Positions 18,874-29,300 of a DNA stretch of 64,000 nucleotides are shown here, in pieces. Position numbers and translations under genes: made by a program. This stretch comes from Bacteroides stercorirosoris (lineage in GTDB: Bacteria > Bacteroidota > Bacteroidia > Bacteroidales > Bacteroidaceae), in contig NZ_FQZN01000001.1 of NCBI RefSeq assembly GCF_900142015.1, positions 1 through 64,000 of the forward strand. Reading direction: 5' to 3'. A model generated the notes under the pieces. That model saw only the letters and a list, made by a program, of their open reading frames with translations, ran no database searches and was not told the DNA's origin. How positions within the stretch are numbered: the first letter of the stretch is position 1; each line of letters begins with the position of its first letter.

Positions 18874-20667
18874 CTACATTCTGTCCGGCACCTCGATACC
18901 CAACAATCCCATACCAAGGCGAACGACTTTCGCCACATTCTCCGACAAAGCAAGGCGGAACACTTTCACGGCCTCATTCTCTTCACGCAGAATGCTGAAA
19001 TCATGATAGAACTGATTGTATTCCTTCACAAGGTCATAAGTATAATTGGCTATAATAGAGGGGCTATAATCTTCGCCAGCCTGCTTCACAACAGCTGCAA
19101 AATCAGCCACCATCTGAATCAGGCCTTCTTCCTTCTCACTCAACTCGATGCCTACAGGAATCTCAGACGGAATGACGATGCCGGCTTCTGCTGCTTTACG
19201 CAACACTGATTGAATACGTGCATACGTATATTGAATAAACGGACCTGTATTTCCATTAAAGTCGATTGATTCTTTCGGATTGAACGTCATATTCTTACGT
19301 GCATCTACTTTCAAAATGAAGTATTTCAGAGCACCCAATCCTACGATACGGGCGATGTTATCAGCTTCTTCCTGAGTCAGTCCGTCCAGTTTGCCCAGTT
19401 CGTTAGAAGTCTCCTTAGCTGTGCTTACCATTTCTTCAATCAAGTCGTCGGCATCTACTACCGTACCTTCGCGGCTCTTCATCTTACCCTCGGGCAATTC
19501 CACCATACCATACGAGAAATGCACAAGACTCTTTCCCCACTCAAAGCCGAGTTTATCAAGCAAAATGGAAAGTACCTGAAAGTGGTAGTTCTGCTCGTTT
19601 CCTACTACATAAATCATTTTGTCAATAGGATAATCTGCAAAACGAAGCTTAGCCGTACCGATGTCCTGGGTCATATAAACAGAAGTACCGTCAGCACGAA
19701 GCAGAAGCTTGTGGTCCAAACCTTCAGGAGTCAGGTCTGCCCATACCGAGCCATCCTCTTTCTTATAAAAGAAGCCTTTTTCAAGACCTTCCACCACCTT
19801 TTCCTTACCTTCAAGATAAGTATTTGACTCGTAATATATCTTGTCGAAGCTAACACCCATCTTACGATAAGTTTCATCAAAACCTTCGTACACCCAATTA
19901 TTCATCTTTGCCCAAAGCGAGCGTACTTCCGGGTCACCGGCTTCCCATTTCACCAGCATCTCGCGAGCTTCATTCATCAAAGGAGAAGCTGCCTCAGCCT
20001 CTTCTTTTGTCATGCCTTTTTCCATAAGCCCGGCAACTTCGGCTTTGAAATGTTTATCAAAAGCTACGTAATAGTCGCCTACCAGATGGTCGCCCTTTTT
20101 ACCGGAAGATTCCGGTGTTTCACCGTTTCCATATTTCAGCCACGCCAGCATGGACTTACAGATATGAATACCCCGGTCGTTCACAATATTCGTCTTTACA
20201 ACCTTATTGCCATTGGCCATAACAATATTAGCTAAAGCATTACCCAGCAAATTATTACGGACATGTCCCAAGTGAAGCGGCTTGTTGGTGTTAGGTGAAG
20301 AATATTCAATCATTACCAACGGAGAATTATCCGTGGCAGCAATAATACCGTACTGTTTGTCAGCATGAATGTTGTTCAGTAATTCTATCCAGGCGGAAGA
20401 AGCGATAGTCAGGTTCAGAAAACCTTTGATGACATTGAATGCAGCTACTGAAGGTTCATTGGCTTTCAAGTATTCACCAATCTCTTGTGCAGTCTGTTCC
20501 GGTCCCTTCTTCGATATACGCAGGAAAGGAAAAACTACCAGTGTGAGGTGTCCCTCAAATTCTTTTTTGGTTTTTTGCAGTTGCACCTGTGCGACAGGCA
20601 CATCCTGTCCGTACAGCGCTTTCAGTCCGTTGATGACGGACACTACCAGTTTATCTTCTATATTCAT
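18874..20667 (-). CDS. argS: Arginyl-tRNA synthetase
   Basis: ArgRS charges tRNA-Arg with arginine. The 597-residue protein shows the N-terminal Add-1 region, the class I HIGH-type motif HLGH at residues 132-135 (SSPNTNKPLHLGHVRNN) and a KMSKS-like segment, MKSREGTVV, which lacks the standard lysine as usual for many ArgRS. It also has the DALR anticodon-binding domain at the end (YTYDLVKEYNQFYHDFSIL). The length is normal for the family. A TAnnTTTG box lies 24 bases upstream of the ATG. It is transcribed towards topA. A tRNA-Arg(CCT) gene lies about 9 kb away in the same window. Confidence 0.95.
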   Translation of the reverse strand: MNIEDKLVVSVINGLKALYGQDVPVAQVQLQKTKKEFEGHLTLVVFPFLRISKKGPEQTAQEIGEYLKANEPSVAAFNVIKGFLNLTIASSAWIELLNNIHADKQYGIIAATDNSPLVMIEYSSPNTNKPLHLGHVRNNLLGNALANIVMANGNKVVKTNIVNDRGIHICKSMLAWLKYGNGETPESSGKKGDHLVGDYYVAFDKHFKAEVAGLMEKGMTKEEAEAASPLMNEAREMLVKWEAGDPEVRSLWAKMNNWVYEGFDETYRKMGVSFDKIYYESNTYLEGKEKVVEGLEKGFFYKKEDGSVWADLTPEGLDHKLLLRADGTSVYMTQDIGTAKLRFADYPIDKMIYVVGNEQNYHFQVLSILLDKLGFEWGKSLVHFSYGMVELPEGKMKSREGTVVDADDLIEEMVSTAKETSNELGKLDGLTQEEADNIARIVGLGALKYFILKVDARKNMTFNPKESIDFNGNTGPFIQYTYARIQSVLRKAAEAGIVIPSEIPVGIELSEKEEGLIQMVADFAAVVKQAGEDYSPSIIANYTYDLVKEYNQFYHDFSILREENEAVKVFRLALSENVAKVVRLGMGLLGIEVPDRM

Positions 20668-20690
20668 GATTTAAAAGTATTTTCAAGGCG

Positions 20691-20698
20691 CAAAGATA
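20691..20698 (-). promoter_or_regulatory. -7 box of argS
   Basis: On the minus strand TATCTTTG matches TAnnTTTG and gives a short leader before the argS ATG at 20667. No clear -33 box is visible. Confidence 0.55.
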
Positions 20699-20739
20699 CT
20701 ATATTTTGGCGAATTACGCGCTGCATCCGTAACGGATAA

Positions 20740-20770
20740 TAAAAAAGGAGACACACGATGCGCCTCCTTC
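20740..20770 (-). terminator. Terminator after the HU gene
   Basis: Read on the minus strand, AAGGAG (20769-20764) pairs with CTCCTT (20750-20745), followed by a run of T. It lies 28 bases after the HU stop codon and before the argS promoter. Confidence 0.65.
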
Positions 20771-20797
20771 CCTATGTTTTACTCATGAATTAATTCT

Positions 20798-21070
20798 TTA
20801 TTCGATAGCCAAAGTCAATTCCGTACCAGGTTTAAATTTAGCCACCTTCTTTGCCGGAATCGTAATTTTTGCTTTCGTCGAGGGATTAATGCCTGTACGC
20901 GCCGCTCTTTCCGATACACTGAATGTACCGAAACCAACCAATGAAACTTTTTCACCGGCTTTTAGGGCATTCGTAATTGATGCCATGAAAGCATCCAATG
21001 CCTTCTTTGAATCCGCCTTCGTCAAACCGGACTCCGCTGCCATAGCACTGATAAGTTCTGACTTGTTCAT
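20798..21070 (-). CDS. HU family DNA-binding protein
   Basis: This 90-residue histone-like protein bends and compacts DNA as a dimer. The HU fold is complete: MNKSELISAMA at the start, the dimer core GFGTFSV, and the arm region RAARTGINPST.AKITIPA.K, the signature that inserts at the DNA minor groove. It ends FKPGTELTLAIE. It is monocistronic with its own terminator and is divergent from the rhomboid operon. Its promoter is uncertain: TATCTTTTG, one base longer than the consensus, occurs in the upstream region. Confidence 0.95.
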   Translation of the reverse strand: MNKSELISAMAAESGLTKADSKKALDAFMASITNALKAGEKVSLVGFGTFSVSERAARTGINPSTKAKITIPAKKVAKFKPGTELTLAIE

Positions 21071-21252
21071 AATTTTAAAATTTAATAATTAATATGTTAC
21101 ACAAAAGATATCTGCAATAGTTTATTCACGTACTTCTACAAAAATAGAGCAATATTTCTGAATATCAAATAAAAACATTAAAAAAAGATTGTGTTTTAGC
21201 GAAAAAAAAGGAATAGAAAGCCGTTTTTCTGTTATAGAACAGAATTTATTCG

Positions 21253-21260
21253 TATTTTTG
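21253..21260 (+). promoter_or_regulatory. -7 box of the rhomboid operon
   Basis: TATTTTTG fits TAnnTTTG and lies 26 bases before the ATG at 21287. Confidence 0.55.
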
Positions 21261-21286
21261 TGACCTATTGATTGAAATAACAAATT

Positions 21287-22021
21287 ATGAATGCTATACC
21301 AACAGTTACTAAGAACCTATTAATCATTAATGTACTGGTCTTTCTTGCGACCTTTGTTGCTCAAACTTACAACATAGATTTAGCCCGGTATTTAGGACTT
21401 CACTTTTTTCTTTCCGATGATTTCAACGTAGCGCAGCTCATCACATATATGTTCATGCATGGAGGGTTCACACATCTATTCTTCAACATGTTTGCCGTAT
21501 GGATGTTCGGCCGCATTCTTGAACAAGTATGGGGACCGAAGCGTTTTCTGTCATATTATATGATTTGTGGTATAGGTGCGGGTCTGATCAGTATGTTGGT
21601 CACCTACATACGTATCCAGTCAGCAAAAGTAGGAATGACCCCGGAAATGATTGATACCGTATATCGGGAAGGAGCAGGAATATTGCATGACAATATGAAC
21701 TATACTTATCCGGCTATGGCAAACCTGAACGCACTTCTGAATGGTGTCACCGTAGGAGCTTCGGGAGCTGTATACGCCATCCTGCTGGGTTTCGGAATGT
21801 TATTCCCCAACCAGCCGTTGTTCATATTCCCGTTGCCGTTTCCCATCAAAGCGAAGTATTTCGTAATGGGCTACGCACTGATTGAACTGTATGCAGGCTT
21901 TGCCAACAATCCGAACGACAACGTAGCGCACTTCGCACATTTGGGTGGTATGATATTTGGGTTTATACTGATAATGTACTGGAGAAAAAAAGACAGAGGA
22001 AATGGGTACTATTATAACTGA
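21287..22021 (+). CDS. Rhomboid family intramembrane serine protease
   Basis: Rhomboids cut transmembrane segments inside the membrane with a Ser-His dyad. This 244-residue protein has about six membrane spans. The catalytic serine is S159 in GASG and the histidine is probably H218 in AHFAHLGG. The conserved HGGFTHLFFNM motif lies in TM2 (residues 58-68). The stretch between TM3 and the catalytic serine (about 112-150) is longer than in minimal rhomboids. The stop overlaps the next rhomboid gene by 20 bases, so the two are translationally coupled. Confidence 0.9.
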   Translation: MNAIPTVTKNLLIINVLVFLATFVAQTYNIDLARYLGLHFFLSDDFNVAQLITYMFMHGGFTHLFFNMFAVWMFGRILEQVWGPKRFLSYYMICGIGAGLISMLVTYIRIQSAKVGMTPEMIDTVYREGAGILHDNMNYTYPAMANLNALLNGVTVGASGAVYAILLGFGMLFPNQPLFIFPLPFPIKAKYFVMGYALIELYAGFANNPNDNVAHFAHLGGMIFGFILIMYWRKKDRGNGYYYN

Positions 22022-22892
22022 CCTTAAAGAAGCGTTTCGCAGAGGGAATATTTACATCCAGCTGATTTATATCAACGTAGGTGTCTTTGTCATCACTACG
22101 TTGACGGAAGTTATTCTGCAATTATTCAACCGCAGCCTTGGCGGCGTATTCGAGTGGCTGGAACTACCGGCTTCACTGACGCGGTTCATCATACAGCCCT
22201 GGTCCCTGCTCACCTATATGTTCATGCACGCAGGATTTTTGCATATCCTGTTCAATATGTTATGGCTGTATTGGTTCGGAGCGCTGTTCCTCATGTTCTT
22301 CTCGGCAAAACATTTGCGCGGAGTATACATATTGGGAGGTATATGCGGCGGATTGCTGTATATGGCGGCATTTAACATTTTCCCGTATTTCCGTCCGATG
22401 GTTGATTATTCACTCATGCTGGGTGCATCCGCTTCCGTACTTGCCATAGTAGCGGCCACGGCCTATCGTGAGCCAAACTATCCGATACGATTGTTCCTTT
22501 TCGGCACGATACGGCTGAAATACCTGGCACTTATCGTTATCGGTACGGACTTGCTGTTCATCACATCCAGCAATGCTGGCGGGCATATATCTCATTTGGG
22601 GGGTGCGTTGGCAGGTATCTGGTTCGCCGCCGGAATCAGTAAAGGGAGAGATATGACAGCCTGGATCAATAAAATCCTGGATGCCATCGTCTCACTATTC
22701 AGCTTCAAGCCCCGCAAGCCTAAAATGAAAGTGCATTACGGAAACAGTCGCCAGCAAGACTATGACTACAACGCCCGCAAAAAGGTGCAATCCGAAGAAA
22801 TAGACCGCATCCTCGACAAACTGAAGAAATCGGGATATGAAAGTCTGACCACGGAAGAAAAGAAAAGCCTGTTCGATGCGAGCAAACGATAG
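22002..22892 (+). CDS. Second rhomboid family protease with cytoplasmic tail
   Basis: This 296-residue protein is also a rhomboid, with HAGFLHILFNM at 76-86, serine S143 in GASAS (the last position of GxSG is replaced by alanine) and histidine H198 in SHLGG. The membrane part ends near residue 215. It is followed by a positively charged, probably cytoplasmic tail of about 70 residues, ending in an amphipathic segment (SEEIDRILDKLKKSGYESLTTEEKK-like). Such a tail is often seen in Bacteroidetes rhomboids. Because GASA replaces GASG, activity is likely but not certain. It overlaps the upstream rhomboid and is followed 9 bases later by an EEP-family gene. Confidence 0.85.
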   Translation: MGTIITDLKEAFRRGNIYIQLIYINVGVFVITTLTEVILQLFNRSLGGVFEWLELPASLTRFIIQPWSLLTYMFMHAGFLHILFNMLWLYWFGALFLMFFSAKHLRGVYILGGICGGLLYMAAFNIFPYFRPMVDYSLMLGASASVLAIVAATAYREPNYPIRLFLFGTIRLKYLALIVIGTDLLFITSSNAGGHISHLGGALAGIWFAAGISKGRDMTAWINKILDAIVSLFSFKPRKPKMKVHYGNSRQQDYDYNARKKVQSEEIDRILDKLKKSGYESLTTEEKKSLFDASKR

Positions 22893-22901
22893 TATAAGGA
22901 A

Positions 22902-24017
22902 ATGGGAATAAAGCATATTGGCAAAGTCGTCGCATATCTGATTTTAGCGGTCAACATCTTCTTCATAGGCTTGTTGCTCCTTACCGCTTACAGCCCGCAT
23001 ATCAAGCCGGTTGCCCATCCTGTTGAGTCCTGCCTCGGATTGACATTTCCTATTTTTCTGGTAATAAACATCTGTTTCCTCATCTTCTGGCTTATCATTC
23101 AGAAGTATAAATTCGCGTTATTCCTTCTGGTGGCTCTTCTCTTTTGCTATCCGCAGATGCGCGCTTACTTTCCTCTCAATTTTCATACAAACAAATTGCC
23201 GGAAAATAGCTTCAAAGTATTATCATACAACATAATGGGATTTGACGGAGCTGTCAAGAAAGACGGAGAAAACCCTATTCTGAACTATTTGAAAGAAAGT
23301 GGAGCAGACATCCTGTGCCTGCAAGAGTACCAAACGGTAGAATCTCCCCGCCACCTCAGCCAAAAGGATGTAGAGAAAGCCCTAAAGGAGTACCCTTACC
23401 ACAAAATACAGATTGTTGGAAGCGGGAAAGGACATACTAACCGGATAGCCTGCTATTCTAAATTTCCTATCCTTTCGGCACGTAAACTGGATTATGCCAG
23501 CGAATACAACGGCTCTGTGGTTTACGAACTGAAAATAGGCGAAGATACCGTAATGCTCATCAACAACCACCTGGAATCCAATAAGCTGACTAAAGAAGAT
23601 AAAGTAGTATATGAGAGCATGCTCAAAGACCCGGAAACGGAAAAAGTGAAAAGCGGCGCACGCCTGCTTATTCGCAAACTGGCAGAAGCATCTGCCATCC
23701 GCGCTCCGCAAGCCGACAGCATTGCACAGGAAATCTCATCGTCACAGCATCCCTACATCATCGTCTGCGGCGATTTCAACGATACGCCTATCTCTTATGC
23801 CCATCGGGTGATCAGTAAGGGGTTAAACGATACTTTTACCCAATCGGGCCGCGGCCTGGGTATCTCTTACAATCAGAATAAGTTTTATTTCCGGATTGAC
23901 AATATCCTGGCAAGCAAAAACCTGAAATCCTATAACTGTACGGTGGACCGCTCGATAAAAGAGTCCGACCACTATCCAATCTGGTGTTACTTGAAGAAGT
24001 TGAGAGTGGAGAATTGA
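22902..24017 (+). CDS. Membrane-anchored endonuclease/exonuclease/phosphatase family protein
   Basis: This 371-residue protein has three N-terminal membrane spans (about residues 9-30, 42-62 and 66-85) and a C-terminal EEP domain. The fold motifs are present: SYNIMGFDG (first metal-binding Asn), LCLQEYQ (catalytic Glu), NNHLES, VCGDFND (Asp/Asn pair) and SDHYPIW (catalytic His). EEP enzymes cleave phosphodiesters or phosphomonoesters, including DNA and inositol phosphates. The substrate here is unknown, and the active site should face one side of the membrane. The gene lies 9 bases after the second rhomboid, probably in one operon. Its last codons (LRVEN) are written by the 7-base repeat that fills the following gap. 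Confidence 0.85.
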   Translation: MGIKHIGKVVAYLILAVNIFFIGLLLLTAYSPHIKPVAHPVESCLGLTFPIFLVINICFLIFWLIIQKYKFALFLLVALLFCYPQMRAYFPLNFHTNKLPENSFKVLSYNIMGFDGAVKKDGENPILNYLKESGADILCLQEYQTVESPRHLSQKDVEKALKEYPYHKIQIVGSGKGHTNRIACYSKFPILSARKLDYASEYNGSVVYELKIGEDTVMLINNHLESNKLTKEDKVVYESMLKDPETEKVKSGARLLIRKLAEASAIRAPQADSIAQEISSSQHPYIIVCGDFNDTPISYAHRVISKGLNDTFTQSGRGLGISYNQNKFYFRIDNILASKNLKSYNCTVDRSIKESDHYPIWCYLKKLRVEN

Positions 24018-24074
24018 GAGTTGAGAGTTTGCAAGTCAATAATTTATAATTAATACTTTATACCTAATACTTAT
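24000..24074 (+). repeat. Heptad-period sequence spanning a stop codon, the gap and the next start
   Basis: The units are TTGAGAG, TGGAGAA, TTGAGAG, TTGAGAG (24000-24027), then 12 unrelated bases, then TAATTTA, TAATTAA, TACTTTA, TACCTAA, TACTTAT (24040-24074). The first block overlaps the end of the upstream gene; the second runs into the ATG at 24073. Almost the whole intergenic region therefore has a strict 7-base period. Confidence 0.85.
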
Positions 24075-26157
24075 GTTTAAGAAGTGTATTTTTATTTTAG
24101 CAACAAGTTGTATGATGTACTCCTGTGCCACACAGACGGAAACCAATCCGTTCCTGACCGAGTTCCAAACTGAACATGGCGTACCGCCTTTCGATAAAAT
24201 CAAACTGGAACATTACGAACCGGCCTTCCTGAAAGGTATTGAAGAGCAAAACGCGAATATCGATGCCATAGTGAATAACTCCGAAGCGCCGACTTTTGAA
24301 AATGTAATTGTTGCCTTTGACAACAGTTCCCCGATACTCGACCGTGTCGGCGCCATTTTTTATAATATGACGGATGCGGAAAAGACGGACGGGCTGAATG
24401 AGCTATCTATCAAGCTCGCTCCGACCTTGTCGGAACACAGTGATAACATCTCACTAAACCAAGAGTTGTTCAAGAAAGTAAGCGCCGTATATCAACAGAA
24501 AGAATCTTTAGGATTAACCACCGAGCAACAACGTTTGCTGGAGGAGACCTACAAAGATTTCGTTCGTTCCGGTGCAAACTTGTCTCCCGAAAAGCAAGCA
24601 CGCCTGCGCGAGATTAACAAGCAGTTATCCACATTGGGACTTCAATTCAGCGATAACGTCTTGAATGAGAACAACGCTTTCAAACTCTATATAGATAAGG
24701 AAGAAGACCTTGCCGGACTGCCCGAATGGTTCCGCCAAAGCGCAGCCGAAAAAGCTAAAGAAGACGGACAAGAAGGAAAATGGTTGTTCACACTGGGCAA
24801 TGCCAGCCGCATTCCGTTCCTGCAATACTCCGCCAACCGTCCCTTGCGCGAACAGATGTACAAAGCCTACATCAGCCGCGGCAACAACAACGATAAGAAT
24901 GACAACAAGAAAATCATAACAGACATCGTCAGCCTGCGCCTTGAGAAAGCACAATTGCTGGGCTTCGATTGCTACTCCAACTTCGTATTGGACAACACGA
25001 TGGCTAAGAATTCCGCCACCGTTATGGACTTTCTGAACAATCTATGGAATTATTCTCTGCCGAAAGCCAAAGCCGAAGCAGCCGAGTTGCAGAAAATCAT
25101 GGACAAAGACGGCAAAGGTGAAAAGCTGGAGGCATGGGACTGGTGGTATTACACCGAAAAACTCCGTAAAGAGAAGTACAACCTCGAAGAAGACGAAATC
25201 AAGCCTTACTTCAAACTGGAGAATGTGCGTGAAGGTGCTTTTGCCGTTGCCAACAAACTATATGGCATCACGCTGACCAAGCTGGAAGGTATTCCCGTAT
25301 ATCATCCCGATGTAGAAGTTTTCGAAGTGAAAGACGCCGACGGCTCACACCTGGGAGTGTTTTATGTAGATTATTTCCCACGTCCGGGTAAAAGCGGAGG
25401 TGCATGGATGAGCAACTATCGCGAACAGCAAGGTGACGTCCGCCCGTTGGTATGCAACGTATGCAGCTTCACCCAACCCGTAGGCGATATACCTTCACTG
25501 CTCACCATTGACGAAGTAGAGACTCTATTCCACGAATTCGGCCATGCCCTGCACGGGTTACTAACCAAATGTAACTACAAAGGTATTTCCGGCACGAACG
25601 TAGTACGCGATTTCGTAGAATTACCTTCTCAAATCAACGAGCACTGGGCCACTGAACCTGAAGTGCTGAAAATGTATGCCAAACATTACCAGACCGGTGA
25701 AACTATCCCCGACAGCCTTATCGAAAAGATTCTGAACCAGAAAACCTTCAACCAAGGCTTTATGACCACCGAACTGCTGGCCGCCGCCATTCTGGATATG
25801 AACCTGCACAACCTGACAGACACCAAAGCTCTGGACGTGTTAGCCTACGAAAAAGAAGCCATGAACCAACTGGGACTTATCCCTGAAATCGCTCCGCGCT
25901 ACCGTACCACCTACTTCAACCACATCATCGGCGGTTATGCCGCAGGCTATTACAGCTACTTGTGGGCAAACGTACTGGACAACGATGCTTTCGAAGCCTT
26001 CAAAGAACACGGTATCTTCGATAAAAAGACAGCCGACCTCTTCCGCCACAACGTCCTTGAAAAAGGCAACAGCGAAGACCCGATGACTCTTTACAAGAAT
26101 TTCCGCGGCACAGAACCGCAACTGGAACCGATGTTAAAAAATCGCGGAATGAAGTAA
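24073..26157 (+). CDS. M3 family metallopeptidase lipoprotein (dipeptidyl carboxypeptidase-like)
   Basis: This 694-residue zinc peptidase belongs to the M3 family (Dcp/oligopeptidase A type). It has a lipoprotein signal peptide with Cys18 (ATSCMMYSC|AT), so it is a periplasmic or surface-attached lipoprotein. The active site is HEFGH at residues 487-491, with the downstream Glu expected in the same helix region (GTNVVRDFVELPSQ). The length fits Dcp. These enzymes release dipeptides or cleave short peptides. The leader of the gene lies inside a 7-base-period repeat and no clear TAnnTTTG promoter was found, so it may be read through from the upstream operon. Confidence 0.92.
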   Translation: MFKKCIFILATSCMMYSCATQTETNPFLTEFQTEHGVPPFDKIKLEHYEPAFLKGIEEQNANIDAIVNNSEAPTFENVIVAFDNSSPILDRVGAIFYNMTDAEKTDGLNELSIKLAPTLSEHSDNISLNQELFKKVSAVYQQKESLGLTTEQQRLLEETYKDFVRSGANLSPEKQARLREINKQLSTLGLQFSDNVLNENNAFKLYIDKEEDLAGLPEWFRQSAAEKAKEDGQEGKWLFTLGNASRIPFLQYSANRPLREQMYKAYISRGNNNDKNDNKKIITDIVSLRLEKAQLLGFDCYSNFVLDNTMAKNSATVMDFLNNLWNYSLPKAKAEAAELQKIMDKDGKGEKLEAWDWWYYTEKLRKEKYNLEEDEIKPYFKLENVREGAFAVANKLYGITLTKLEGIPVYHPDVEVFEVKDADGSHLGVFYVDYFPRPGKSGGAWMSNYREQQGDVRPLVCNVCSFTQPVGDIPSLLTIDEVETLFHEFGHALHGLLTKCNYKGISGTNVVRDFVELPSQINEHWATEPEVLKMYAKHYQTGETIPDSLIEKILNQKTFNQGFMTTELLAAAILDMNLHNLTDTKALDVLAYEKEAMNQLGLIPEIAPRYRTTYFNHIIGGYAAGYYSYLWANVLDNDAFEAFKEHGIFDKKTADLFRHNVLEKGNSEDPMTLYKNFRGTEPQLEPMLKNRGMK

Positions 26158-26240
26158 AAACAATGCTGTACAAAGGTGGTAAATTCTTTGCCGGGTGCAA
26201 ATATTTGAGTTCCTTTTACTTCCGAATGTGAAAAAAAAAC

Positions 26241-26248
26241 TATATTTG
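26241..26248 (+). promoter_or_regulatory. -7 box of secDF
   Basis: TATATTTG matches TAnnTTTG 58 bases before the secDF start codon at 26307. Confidence 0.6.
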
Positions 26249-26306
26249 CAGCCTTGTACGCAACAGAAATTAATTAAAAAAGTAATCATAATAAACTAAA
26301 AGTAAC

Positions 26307-29300
26307 ATGCAAAACAAAGGATTCGTAAGGATTTTTGCAGTATTGCTCACACTGGTGTGTGTGTTCTACCTTTCCTTCTCTTTTGTTACTCGCCATTATA
26401 ACAATAAGGCAAAAGAGTACGCTAAAGGAGATTTGAAGTTAGAACAAGACTACCTGGATTCTCTGTCAAACGAGAAGGTGTGGTTCGGCAATTGGACACT
26501 GAAACAGTGTCGTGAGATGGAAATCAGTTTAGGTTTGGATTTGAAGGGTGGTATGAACGTCATCCTCGAAGTTTCCGTACCCGATGTAATCAAGGCATTG
26601 GCGGATAACAAATCCGACGAAGCATTCAACCAAGCATTGGCAAATGCCGCCAAACAGGCTATTACCAGCCAGGATGACGTCATCACCTTGTTTGTGAGAG
26701 AGTATCGCAAGATAGCTCCGGATGCACGCCTTTCCGAGCTTTTCGCCACTCAACAATTAAAAGATAAAGTCAACCAGAAGTCTTCTGACGCTGAAGTTGA
26801 AAAAGTATTGCGTTCGGAAGTAAAAGCCGCAGTTGATAACTCATACAACGTACTCCGTACCCGTATCGACCGCTTTGGTGTAGTTCAGCCCAACATCCAG
26901 AGTCTGGAAGACAAAATGGGTCGTATCATGGTGGAGCTTCCGGGTATCAAGGAACCTGAACGTGTAAGAAAGTTACTACAAGGTTCTGCCAATCTGGAGT
27001 TTTGGGAAACATACAATGCAAAGGATGTTGCACCCTATTTGCAAGCCGCTGATAACAAACTGCGCAGCATTTTGGCTAACGAAGTACAGAATGACAGTGT
27101 AGCCGTTGACAACACAGCTGCTGCTCCTGTCGTAGCACAAACAACTACCAGCACAGCCGACAGCCTTGCCGCCGCATTGAAAGGCGAAACCAAAGCACAG
27201 ACTGCCGACCTTGCACAAATCAAGAAAGAACATCCGTTGCTGGCTATCCTGCAAGTTAACGGAGGCGGACAAGGTCCCGTTGTAGCTTATGCCAACTATA
27301 AGGATACAGCCGACATCAACAAATATCTGTCTATGAAAGAAATTCAGGCAGAACTCCCGAAAGACCTTCGTCTGAAATGGGGTGTTTCCGCTTACGAATA
27401 TGATCCGAAAGGACAAACTTTCGAACTTTACGCTATCCGCTCAACCGAACGTAACGGACGCGCTCCACTGGAAGGTGACGTAGTTGTCAGCGCAAAAGAC
27501 GAATATGACCAGTTTGGTAAACCCGCTGTAAGTATGTCAATGAACACAGACGGTTCACGTCGTTGGGCTCAGTTGACAAAACAGAACATCGGCAAGAGCA
27601 TCGCTATCGTATTGGATGGTTATGTATATTCTGCACCGAACGTAAACACTGAAATTACCGGCGGTAACTCACAAATCACCGGTCACTTCACTCCCGAACA
27701 AGCAAAAGACTTAGCGAACGTGTTAAAATCAGGTAAGATGCCTGCTCCCGCACGTATCGTTCAGGAAGACATCGTAGGTCCGTCTTTGGGACAGGCCTCT
27801 ATCAACGCCGGTGTATTCTCGTTCGTTGTGGCATTGGTGCTGTTGATGGTTTACATGTGTATCATGTACGGTTTCATCCCGGGTATGGTTGCCAACGGTG
27901 CACTGGTACTGAACTTATTCTTTACACTGGGTATCCTTTCGTCCTTCCAGGCGGCACTGACAATGTCCGGTATTGCCGGTATGGTGTTGGCGTTGGGTAT
28001 GGCTGTGGATGCGAACGTGTTGATTTACGAACGTACAAAAGAAGAGTTGCGTGCAGGCAAGGGTGTGAAGAAAGCTCTCGCCGACGGTTATTCTAATGCG
28101 TTCTCAGCTATTTTTGACTCCAACTTAACGTCTATCATCACAGGTATTATCCTGTTCAACTTCGGTACAGGTCCTATCCGCGGTTTCGCCACGACCTTGA
28201 TTATCGGTATCTTGATTTCGTTCTTTACAGCCGTATTTATGACACGTCTGTTCTACGAGCACTTCATGAGCAAAGACAAGTTGTTGAACCTGACATTCTC
28301 TTCAAAGGTTTCTAAAAACCTGATGGCGAACGTACACTTTGACTTCATGGGTGGAAACAAGAAATGGTTGACCATCACAGGTGTTATTCTTGTAATCTGT
28401 ATCGGTTCACTCTTCGTACGCGGCTTGAGCCAGAGTATCGACTTCACCGGTGGACGTAACTTCAAGGTACAGTTTGAAAATCCTGTAGAACCGGAACAAG
28501 TACGCGAATTGATCGCCAGCAAGTTTGGTGATGCCAACGTAAGTGTAATTGCTATCGGTACCGACAAGAAGACAGTACGTATCAGTACCAACTACCGTAT
28601 CGAAGAAGACGGTAACAACGTTGACTCTGAAATCGAAGCATATTTGTACGAGACTCTGAAACCAGTATTGACACAAAACATCACACTGGAAACATTCATC
28701 GACCGCGAAAACCACACAGGTGGTAGTATCGTCAGTTCACAGAAGGTAGGTCCGAGTATCGCTGATGATATCAAGACTTCTGCAATGTGGTCTGTTGTTC
28801 TCGCTTTGATTGCTATCGGTCTGTACATCTTGATTCGTTTCCGTAACATCGCATATAGTGTGGGCTCTGTAGCCGCACTGACCAGTGATACATTGATGAT
28901 TCTCGGTGCCTACTCATTATGCTGGGGATGGATGCCGTTCTCTCTGGAAATCGACCAGACTTTCATCGGTGCTATCCTGACCGCTATCGGTTACTCTATC
29001 AATGATAAGGTGGTAATCTTCGACCGTGTGCGTGAGTTCTTCGGTCTGTATCCGAAACGTGACAGAAAGCAGTTGTTCAATGATTCATTGAATACGACTC
29101 TGGCACGTACCATCAATACTTCATTGAGTACATTGATCGTGTTGCTGTGTATCTTCATCCTCGGTGGTGACTCTATCCGCAGCTTCGCATTCGCAATGAT
29201 TCTCGGTGTTGTGATTGGTACACTCTCTTCTCTGTTCGTTGCATCTCCTATCGCATACATGATGCTGAAGAATAAGAAGATTGCTGAACCGGTTGCAGAA

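Noticed and set aside
18743..19006. 87-codon plus-strand frame across the topA/argS terminator
   Set aside because: It runs through the terminator hairpin and into argS in antisense.
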